A DNA stretch of 39,566 nucleotides. Source: Beroe ovata. Lineage: Eukaryota; Ctenophora; Nuda; Beroida; Beroidae. The stretch covers positions 1 to 39,566 of the forward strand of contig CAMPET010000307.1 in NCBI GenBank assembly GCA_946803715.1. The letters are read 5' to 3'. The notes beneath the pieces were generated by a model, which saw only the letters and a program-made list of their open reading frames with translations, searched no databases and had not been told where the DNA came from. Positions 32,401 to 39,566 of this stretch are shown piece after piece. Positions within the stretch are counted from its first letter, which is position 1. Each line of letters opens with the position of its first letter. A program made the translations under genes and the position numbers.

Positions 32401-34792
32401 TGTCTCTGAAGATGAGGGGTCCCTTATAATTTCTGAACTATTTCAGTGGGAAGAAGCGTTCGACCTGTGTGAAGACCATCCTGAGTTCAAAGAGGCAGTG
32501 TACATACCGTATGCAAACTACCTAGCAGAAAACGACAAGTTTGACGAAGCTCAGGAAGCTTACTACATAGCTGGTGATTCTTCATACCAGTCAGAATTTA
32601 TCTCGTCTTTTCTTTAAATTTGTAAAAGTATCAAGAATTCGGAATTTCTGATGCAACAAATGAAACAGTTTTTGTTGCGTTATTATCAGAAATTTCGAAT
32701 TCTTGATCTCTCACACGACTTCTACAGCACACCCCATTACTCAAACTCGAAAGCATGGAGTACATTTCGTTATCATTTTAGGCAAACCGACTGAGGCTGT
32801 CAAAGTGTTGGAAAAGCTGACACATAACGCAGTTGGGGAACGGAGGTTTGACGATGCATCCTACTATTTCTGGAAACTCTCAATGGCATACCTCAAACTT
32901 GCCAGTCAAGCAACAACTACTGGTAAGTTAGAGTCGCATTTCCCATTCAGTTAATTATAATGCTTCTCATTTAAATTGAGCTCATCTTAAACGGTCCATT
33001 TAATCGCCAACAAAAGGGTTTTTAAAAATTGTACAATGACTCTCTGCACTCGAATACATACTGCAGTAGTGCAATGTACAATGTATCGTGCATTACGAAA
33101 GAAGTTACATCTCGGATCTTGTTCCATTGTTTGTGCACCTGACTACTATGTTATAGCTAGTTGACCCTCTATTTCAGGAAATGAGGAGCAGGTTAATCTG
33201 TACTTGGACAAGTTCCAAGATTACCAGCACCGAGCTGAGATATACTACGCTTACCAGACTATTCACAGGTAACAACCCTTGCTATTGTAACCAGGTATAG
33301 CTATAGTAACCTAAATCGGGAAGAGGGATTAAAACAGGTTATCACACGTAATGATTGTAATCCAGGTATAGGAACCTATACCGGGGGTGGGGTCTGGCCT
33401 GATAAGTAAGGGCTAGAAGAATGTTTTCAGTTAACAAACGTTTGGTAAACATGCATCAAGCAATCCTTCCCCCGTGCTGCCCCAAGGTGACGTACTTTCC
33501 CTAGCAAGTACATCACGGTGTAATTGACCTAGTATCACTTGTTATCACAGGTACACGGAGGAACCGTTCACATCACACTTACCCGAGGCCCTGTTCAACA
33601 TGGCTCGCTTCCTGCTACACAATCTATCCCAAGAGATACCATACGGTGAGTCAGCTGCTCACTTACCATTATGATAACCGCAAAATAAATCAAAACCGAA
33701 GACCGATACAAAGTGCAATACAAATTATTTTGTCCCATAATCTATCGTCTCATTGTTCTGATTTCCCACCCCTCTTTCCTTAGGCATATCCAAGGTATCG
33801 ACGCTGTACGCACTTGCTAAACAAAGTAAGAACATGGGGGCGTACAAGATGGCCAGACATGCATTTGATAAACTCCAGCAGCTTGTGATACCGCGGCGGT
33901 TTCGTGAGGCAATCGACTTGAGCAGCATCACAATCCGATCAAAACCGTTCCAGGTTAGAGCCGTGGATGTTGTGTGAGTTGCTATGGTTACTGTTGTGTG
34001 TTGCTATGGCTACTGTTGTGTGTTGCTATGGTAAATGTTGCCTGTGTTGCCATGGTAAATGTTCCAACACCATTGCTGCCTGTTGCTACGTAGACAGATG
34101 CGTGTTTTCGGATGGTGAATATCTCGTGTTGATAGGGTGACTCCGCTGCAAAGTTATAATCACCATATCACATGATACGACTTCTGTTCCAGGATAAGGA
34201 AGAGCTGTTACCCATGTGTTCCAAATGTTCGACAACAAACCCACTTCTAAACCAGATGGGGAACCAGTGCATCAACTGTCAGCAACCCTTCGTCCACTCG
34301 TACTACGCATTTGAAGTGCTCCCGCTTGTCGAGTTTATACCAGAGAATGGGATCAGCGACAGTGAAGCAGTGAAACTGATCAATCAAGACCCGCCCCGCT
34401 CTGAAACAGGGAATAAGGGGTGGCAGGAAACTGAACACGGGGACGTGCAAACCATGTCGTTTGATGTGGATACCAGCCAGACCGATTACGAGGGTGACAC
34501 ATTTGAAACCAGGCTCCAGAATTGGGAATCCCAGACGAACTATCAACCGGTGGAGGTCAGCGCTGAGATCATGAAGCGGCTCCCGCGGTCAGAGGTCGTT
34601 GTTCTGAAGTGGGGAGCTCCCCTCCGATATCAGTTCTATCGGAACCTAATGCCGGACATCATACTCGATACGTGTGAATCGTGTAACAGAATCTTCTATG
34701 CGGATGATTTGGAGTTGCAGTATTTACAGAAACAAGCTTGTCCCTTCTGTAGGAAGGCAGTTACCCGTACTGAGCAAGCTTCAAGCGAATAG
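29495..34792 (+). CDS. IFT122: IFT122, intraflagellar transport IFT-A subunit
   Basis: Exons 29495-29591, 29739-29879, 29962-30240, 30484-32357, 32447-32573, 32782-32922, 33178-33268, 33551-33645, 33784-33953 and 34193-34792 total 3615 bp, 1204 residues, all phases continuous; vertebrate IFT122 is about 1240. It is a core subunit of the IFT-A complex, which carries retrograde traffic and membrane-protein entry in cilia. The N-terminal half is WD40 propellers ([20 protein letters not shown] near 60; [33 protein letters not shown] and [12 protein letters not shown] in exon 4). TPR-like helices follow from about 590 to 1000. Two zinc-binding clusters end it: C1014-x2-C and C1031-x2-C, then CESC and CPFC near the C-terminus. 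Exon 4 alone encodes 624 residues. The gene is head to head with ARL6. Confidence 0.97.
32630..32707. repeat. 78-nt perfect-stem hairpin in an IFT122 intron
   Basis: The arm atcaagaattcggaatttct pairs with its inverted copy ending at 32707 with about one mismatch. Inside it gcaacaaa pairs with tttgttgc, leaving a loop near tgaaacag. It lies between the exons ending at 32573 and starting at 32782 and makes up more than a third of that intron. Size and shape fit a miRNA precursor or a tiny foldback transposon; neither is shown. Confidence 0.75.
33978..34059 (+). repeat. 22-bp minisatellite with X-box-like sites
   Basis: Four 14-mers, gttgctatggttac (33978), gttgctatggctac (34000), gttgctatggtaaa (34022) and gttgccatggtaaa (34046), are spaced 22, 22 and 24 bp apart in the IFT122 intron 33954-34192. 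Each is close to the RFX X-box consensus. It is a tandem repeat by origin; a regulatory role is only possible. Confidence 0.7.
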
Positions 34793-35712
34793 ACTGTTTG
34801 ATAGTTAGATTGGGTGGGATACCGCGGCTGAATTGAGGTTTTGTATATAGAATGTTTATGTTTATATTGGTTGATCCAAGTTAGATATTAATTCAAATTT
34901 CAATCGGTATCATCATTTCGTTCCAACTTATCCAGTGATAGATTAAGTAATCATAGATATATGTAAATCTTTCCGGGGTTTCCAATTGATATACGATAGT
35001 CCTAATTGCCGAAATCTCTGATGGCACACAAGTATCGCAGTTTTCCGTTCAAAATGAACAAATAGTGGAAACTGCCACATTTGCCACTGCGGTCACAAAG
35101 TACGAGACAGTATTAGTACCGCGCATAAACAATGTTGCGTACAAATAGCTATTGTTAGCGATTTGTGTGATCTACTGTGTGCGCGCGTCAGTGCGCGGCT
35201 TATTCGTTACCATATCAACTGAAGGAGTGATAACAAGTGAGATTGCCTTATTTGGTCAACGTTTAAATAAACCAATACAAGGAGTTCTCTACAATATCAC
35301 CCTCACAATACTAAATGGTTGTATTTAAACTCGGCATACCTTTGGACTCTTAAATTTCTATTTGACTTCCTCCAAGTACAGATAATCCAGAAAACAAAAT
35401 TAAATCTTGAAATGCATATTTCTGGTCTATTTTAAGTTCCTCTTTGTAAAGAGCCGTTGCGTTTCACAAGAGGTCGTCATTTGAGAGCATGATATGAGAA
35501 ATTGCAGCTGATTTCACCCAACTTTCCTTGTTTCGCTTCTTTCGCAATTTGCAAATCTGCTCGTTTTGCCTTATCTGGCTCTGCCCACTTTTCACAGTGT
35601 GTTCATGTTCTTTCACGGGATCAAACCTGATAAATAAACTATCAGAATCCCTCGAAGATGTTAACAAATAATCATGAAATAACAGAAAGTGTATACTATC
35701 ACTAGATTCGGA
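34793..35712. other. Intergenic, IFT122 to DAO-like gene
   Basis: About 0.9 kb with the IFT122 3' UTR (an AATAAA at 35266-35271 is one candidate signal) and the upstream region of the next gene. A 67-codon minus-strand frame at 35667-35464 follows a possible splice acceptor but lacks an ATG and family resemblance. Confidence 0.55.
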
Positions 35713-37641
35713 ATGTTCGAAGACGACCCAGACGTGTATGAACCGATTTCACTTTCGCCAGACGAAGTACCAGTCTTTACAGGTGGTAAAGATATCCTCA
35801 GTCAGATAGAGGATAAAATCAAGAGGAAGGAATACATCGATGACGTAATCAATGCTCCCGACGACATTGTTTCATTTTTCGGCAAAGTTTTCCCCGAAAT
35901 CCAGCTCTATCATAACGCCGGTCTCAACACATCTGACGATATGAAGTTTTGGAGGGAGGGTGGGAACTCGATAGAGTTTGAAGTGGACACATCACCCACT
36001 GTGGATGGGGTGGAGAGGTGGGATGTTTGGGTGGGCGGTCCGGCAACTCTATTCGGAGCAGTTCTACAAGCCCGGTCAGGGGATCCGGGCAACTTGCTCT
36101 ACGCACATGATGGGGTGAGGGGTGTGTCAAATTGGAAAGGATCGGTGTGCACGTACATCCACCGCGACAGCATGCCGCTGTACTACTATTCGCAGTACAG
36201 CGCTCCCAGGATAGTCTACACTACACTGAGAGACCATGTCCACAGGATGGTAAACTACGCGGGTTATGTTGAGAAACTGAAAACTGATCCTTACTGGAGC
36301 ACTCTCCGAGTAAGTTTCTACAACATTCTCACCAGCCCTAGTCTGATGTGGATGTCGGTTAGAAACCAGGTGAAATCTCTCCTCGATGTTGGTATTTACC
36401 TGCCTGGGACTGCCATTTTACCACCCCACAAAACAACAGCACACACCTCATTTCCACATGTGTGTCTAACCCCGACTATACTTCGAGAGTTGGACCTCGG
36501 GTACACGGTGCAGTTTGAGAATAGTGAGAAATCAATGCTATTGCTCGGGACATTTGGGAAGGAGAAGAAAAAATCGCGATTCATTGACTCGGAGAGGAGG
36601 TTGAAGCAGATCATAGGTCCGGCAAACTTCACATCTGTGTCTAAAGAGGAATTGGCTGCTCGAGGCTACAACACCGACTTTGTAATCGGGGCCCAGACCC
36701 ATCCTAGGGACGGGGGTATAAGGATGGCATGTGATGAGGCAATGGAGAGGGATATAGTGGAGCATGGTGGCGAGGTGAGGCCTCACTCCCGACTGGTGAA
36801 GATCCTGGTGAGACCGGTAGGTGAGGAGGACTGTGAGGTGAGCAGTGTGGTGTGGGAGGATAGCAGGACAGGAGAGCAGAGCACCACTGCGGTGAGCAGG
36901 CTGTATCTGTGTCTCGGTCCCTCCATGGATAGACTGAGTGTGAGAAGAGTGAATCTAATGGAGAGGATAATGTGCGCTGCTGCAGCGAGCAACGTGCTCC
37001 TAGTGCGAGTAGACAAGGCCGTGGTGCCGGAACACAAGCTCACCCGGTTCAGAGACATGCTGGGCTACAGCAACAAGATCTACTATAGGCTAGGGGAGCG
37101 GGAGGTGAGAGTGGGGGACAATAACTACCACTACTTTGCTATGCAGTGCTCAGGTGGTGGCATGTTCCCGAGCAAACACCCTCATGCAGAGGTGGCGCTG
37201 AACACTATCAAAGCCGTTGTGGGGCCGTCTCTAGGGCTGGAGAGTGAGGGTGTGGAGTTCGAGATTGTATCAGTGAGGGGGTGTGCCAGAGGTGTGACAG
37301 CCCAGAACTTCATGAGGCTGGCAGCTCCCGCTGCTAACATGGTCATGATGTATGGTCTGGGTGGGACTGGTATGGCCAACATGGTCCCTAACGGGGCCCT
37401 ACTAAGTGCTGTGATGAGACAGAGACAACTCTTGGCCGCTGGTGATATTTCCATGAAAGAGTTTAGCAACAACATGACACACAGTTCATTTGATAAGGTA
37501 CCAGCTCTAAAATCTGGTAATCCTTTCAAAGGAAACTACTATCAATTCTTCGATGTGAAGACGCACAAAACTGTGGCTAGGACCCTATTCGGGAGACGAG
37601 GTATATCGAGAATCATGCGATCCATTCGATTCTTGAAGTGA
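35713..37641 (+). CDS. Divergent DAO-like FAD-dependent oxidoreductase, intronless
   Basis: A single open frame of 642 residues from the ATG at 35713; the frame is open back to 35683 but without an earlier ATG. I do not recognise a specific enzyme. The pattern is that of the DAO flavoprotein fold: a central HPRDGGIRMACDEAMERD stretch, then HGGEVRPHSRLVKILV, a LYLCLGPSMDRLS strand like the family's LAAGxWS, and a C-terminal GLGGTGMANMVPNGALLSAV (about 548-567). The usual N-terminal GxGxxG is replaced by DVWVGGPATLFGAVLQAR (104-121), so FAD binding is uncertain. A basic tail (FGRRGISRIMRSIRFLK) ends it. All other complete genes here have 4 or more coding exons, so the lack of introns suggests retroposition or transfer. 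AATAAA signals lie at 38089 and 38149. Confidence 0.8.
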   Translation: MFEDDPDVYEPISLSPDEVPVFTGGKDILSQIEDKIKRKEYIDDVINAPDDIVSFFGKVFPEIQLYHNAGLNTSDDMKFWREGGNSIEFEVDTSPTVDGVERWDVWVGGPATLFGAVLQARSGDPGNLLYAHDGVRGVSNWKGSVCTYIHRDSMPLYYYSQYSAPRIVYTTLRDHVHRMVNYAGYVEKLKTDPYWSTLRVSFYNILTSPSLMWMSVRNQVKSLLDVGIYLPGTAILPPHKTTAHTSFPHVCLTPTILRELDLGYTVQFENSEKSMLLLGTFGKEKKKSRFIDSERRLKQIIGPANFTSVSKEELAARGYNTDFVIGAQTHPRDGGIRMACDEAMERDIVEHGGEVRPHSRLVKILVRPVGEEDCEVSSVVWEDSRTGEQSTTAVSRLYLCLGPSMDRLSVRRVNLMERIMCAAAASNVLLVRVDKAVVPEHKLTRFRDMLGYSNKIYYRLGEREVRVGDNNYHYFAMQCSGGGMFPSKHPHAEVALNTIKAVVGPSLGLESEGVEFEIVSVRGCARGVTAQNFMRLAAPAANMVMMYGLGGTGMANMVPNGALLSAVMRQRQLLAAGDISMKEFSNNMTHSSFDKVPALKSGNPFKGNYYQFFDVKTHKTVARTLFGRRGISRIMRSIRFLK

Positions 37642-39170
37642 CCAATGAAGTTGAATTCCTTATTCTGAGGACTTTTTAGGAACGGGGCTGTGTCTAGTCA
37701 GGTTATGTCTGGCTTTTTATATGGTTTCGTTTACTTATAATCTTAATTTGTGTTTGCAGGTTTGCACTGGACAGAATTTTGCATTTTATCCGCATATAAT
37801 TTCGTGGTGTTCGTTGAAATCAATTATGACGTAGATAAACAGTCGCTGGTTGTGTGATATTTTGATTGAATATACTTTCCATTAATTCGTTTACTGAATT
37901 TGATTGTCTGACTCAATCCGAATTTGAATTTGTCTACCACATTGTTGTAAGTGTGTGTAATGTGAACTGTACGTGTGTGTGTAGTGTGTACGTGTGTGTG
38001 TAGTGTGTACGTGTGCTTGCTTTAGACGTGTGTAACAAAACCTCAAAATATCATATGCTTCCTCTAATTCGATTCCACAATTTCACTAAATAAACAAACG
38101 AAGGACCCTATTGGACAAATTTTTGTGATAGTTTCTGTCTCTCTTTGAAATAAAGTTTTCTTGTCTGTAGATTCCAAGAAAGGCATATTCGTGAGTTTAA
38201 TCAATTATATGGCCCCGCAATTATCGCATTATAAGATTACCCTATAAATAGTCCTTATGATTGCGTCATCTATTCTTGATTTATCGGACTTGCTTATAGG
38301 ACCTGAAAAGGTGTGACAATGGATATCACACATATATGAATTATGCGTGGAACAAGTGATCACACAAAAGTTGCAGATGCAACAATCAGCCTCGATCTAA
38401 AAGCATATTATCATAGACTGAGTATAAACTGTATGTTCAAATTTAAAATCTGAAGATACTCTGATAAGCACAATATTTTTGTACATGGAGCATCTAATAT
38501 TCTTATAACTACACGCTTTTGTTTGAGACGTTTTTCTTCTTCTCCTGATAGCTTTCGGAGTGCAAATCAAGATATAGCATCTAGGGATGAATTATATAGT
38601 CCATGACGTTCGTTTTTTAGTCCCTGACGTTCGACTAAACAAGTTTCTACAACGCATGGGTAGATCATAATGGCTAAGTGCCAAAATAATCACTCTGTAA
38701 ATATTTACAAGCAAGAAAGCTCTATCAAATTCTGACGTTGGTAGAATTTAACTTTGAAGTATGTCAAGTTAATACCTCTTATGAACTTCTTGTGGAGCAT
38801 TTCACTTTACGGTGAGATTTTGGCTAGTTATATTTTGATTGTGCATATTTGAATCGTAGTAAGCTTGTTGGTGGTGAAATACAAAACCACGAAAGACATG
38901 CCAAGGTACAGATTTTCAGAAGAAACGGTTTCAAGTTGTGATCATGAGCAAATAATGACACTTGGGGTTATGCAGTTGTTCCCTTAGGGAGGTTGGGACC
39001 GAAAAGAAGGTCTTGAGCAACAAGAATGCTGTCAACAGTTCCGATACAGAACCAGTTATTACACGCAATGAGGGGTAGTTGCAGGCATCATCAAACATTG
39101 GCCAGAATGATATTTCAGCAATTTTTTCATGAAAAGAATTCTAGTTTAACTAAGATTAACTGACAATACT
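37642..39170. other. 3' flank of DAO-like gene, no further gene seen
   Basis: It contains a TG-rich simple repeat at 37951-38036 with the 19-bp word tgtacgtgtgtgtgtag repeated, then two AATAAA signals (38089-38094 and 38149-38154) with GT-rich sequence after the second. Beyond 38200 it is AT-rich spacer without a convincing exon. Confidence 0.6.
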
Positions 39171-39173
39171 TAC

Positions 39174-39284
39174 AGGGAAAAAGCATTTGAGGTTGTTGCC
39201 AATAAGACTGTTGCTGGAGAAGATGTTGTGGATATCTGTGTTGCTTCACCGACCCCAAGTTCCCTGAAGAAAAGGTACAGTTGA
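39174..39284. other. Possible internal exon, strand unclear
   Basis: On the plus strand a block from the acceptor ttacag (about 39175) to the donor gtacag at about 39280 encodes EKAFEVVANKTVAGEDVVDI, and a further acceptor cctctag lies at 39502. On the minus strand the overlapping block has a stronger acceptor (ttttcttcag) and donor (gtaagt). Neither product is recognised. It may be the edge of a gene that continues beyond the window. Confidence 0.25.
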
Positions 39285-39539
39285 TTGTACAGTGTACACA
39301 GCATAGTACACAGTGACAGTGTGTACATCATGTACATTGTACACTCGCTCACCTCGATTGGGATCACTAATCCGAGCTCAAGATGGCCAAAGAAAATGCT
39401 AGTTAACCGTACAATATTAATTGTGCTAGAAGCCAGCTTGGTGTATTCTGATACACAATACATGAACATACACACAAGTACCTGCTCATTATCTTCCTCT
39501 AGGAGAAGAGCAGGTTATGCTGGCTCATCTCCCTACATC

Positions 39540-39566
39540 ACACACACACACACACACACACACACA
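39540..39566. repeat. (CA)n microsatellite at the window end
   Basis: A run of ca dinucleotides to the last base; its full length is not seen. Confidence 0.9.

Noticed and set aside
35464-35667. Minus-strand terminal exon upstream of the DAO-like gene
   Set aside because: It has an acceptor-like start and a lysine- and arginine-rich frame to a stop, but no ATG, no partner exon found and no recognised family; upstream exons would have to overlap the plus-strand gene.
35689-35712. Upstream GTG start for the DAO-like gene
   Set aside because: Nuclear animal genes start at ATG almost always; the ATG at 35713 is the first in frame after a stop at 35680-35682.
30123-37529. Long minus-strand frames under IFT122 and the DAO-like gene
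   Set aside because: They are shadows of the plus-strand coding exons and show no motifs of their own.

Overview
The window is nuclear DNA of a multicellular animal. Genes are split by many short GT-AG introns, and the families present are animal ones: a TRPM channel, a kringle protein, the ciliary proteins ARL6/BBS3 and IFT122, and SDR16C-type dehydrogenases. Introns are mostly 80-800 bp and genes lie 0.5-3 kb apart, so the genome is compact. Coding exons look richer in G+C than the AT-rich spacers. I cannot name the species; an early-branching marine invertebrate (sponge, placozoan or cnidarian grade) is plausible. Single 'n' characters at 488, 1061, 1345, 1566, 6240, 26713 and 28536 behave like contig joins. 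Duplicated sequence around several of them looks like unmerged overlaps or uncollapsed haplotypes.

Layout. 1-1565: short pieces joined by n, two of them copies of the SDR locus found at 14-15 kb. 2.3-3.6 kb: a tandem repeat with a unit of about 554 bp. 4111-12346 (minus): 13 exons encoding the 752-residue cytosolic N-terminal half of a TRPM channel, ending just before the membrane domain. One of its introns holds a transposon with about 150-bp inverted repeats, and part of that region is duplicated exactly by the assembly. 14160-15598 and 16105-17927 (plus): two tandem SDR paralogues, each of 5 exons and 304 residues. 19239-20245 (plus): a small secreted kringle protein. 21541-24378 (minus): complete ARL6 (8 exons, 180 residues). 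29495-34792 (plus): complete IFT122 (10 exons, 1204 residues). 35713-37641 (plus): an intronless 642-residue protein resembling a DAO-type flavoprotein.

ARL6 and IFT122 are head to head. ARL6 works with the BBSome and IFT122 is an IFT-A subunit, so this is a divergent pair of ciliary-trafficking genes. The assembly shows the pair's intergenic region twice, at 23737-26712 and 26755-29506. These look like two haplotypes and differ by small inverted-repeat elements: a 236-bp one with 8-bp target duplications in the first copy and a 258-bp one with CACTATAGGC ends in the second. Other notable items are a perfect palindromic RFX X-box in a TRPM intron, four tandem X-box-like sites in an IFT122 intron, a pre-miRNA-sized hairpin in another IFT122 intron, and SDR paralogues that are nearly identical in exons 2, 4 and 5 but not in exons 1, 3 or introns.

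Exon boundaries were worked out by hand from reading frame, splice dinucleotides, phase continuity and remembered family sequence. No alignment or search was run.
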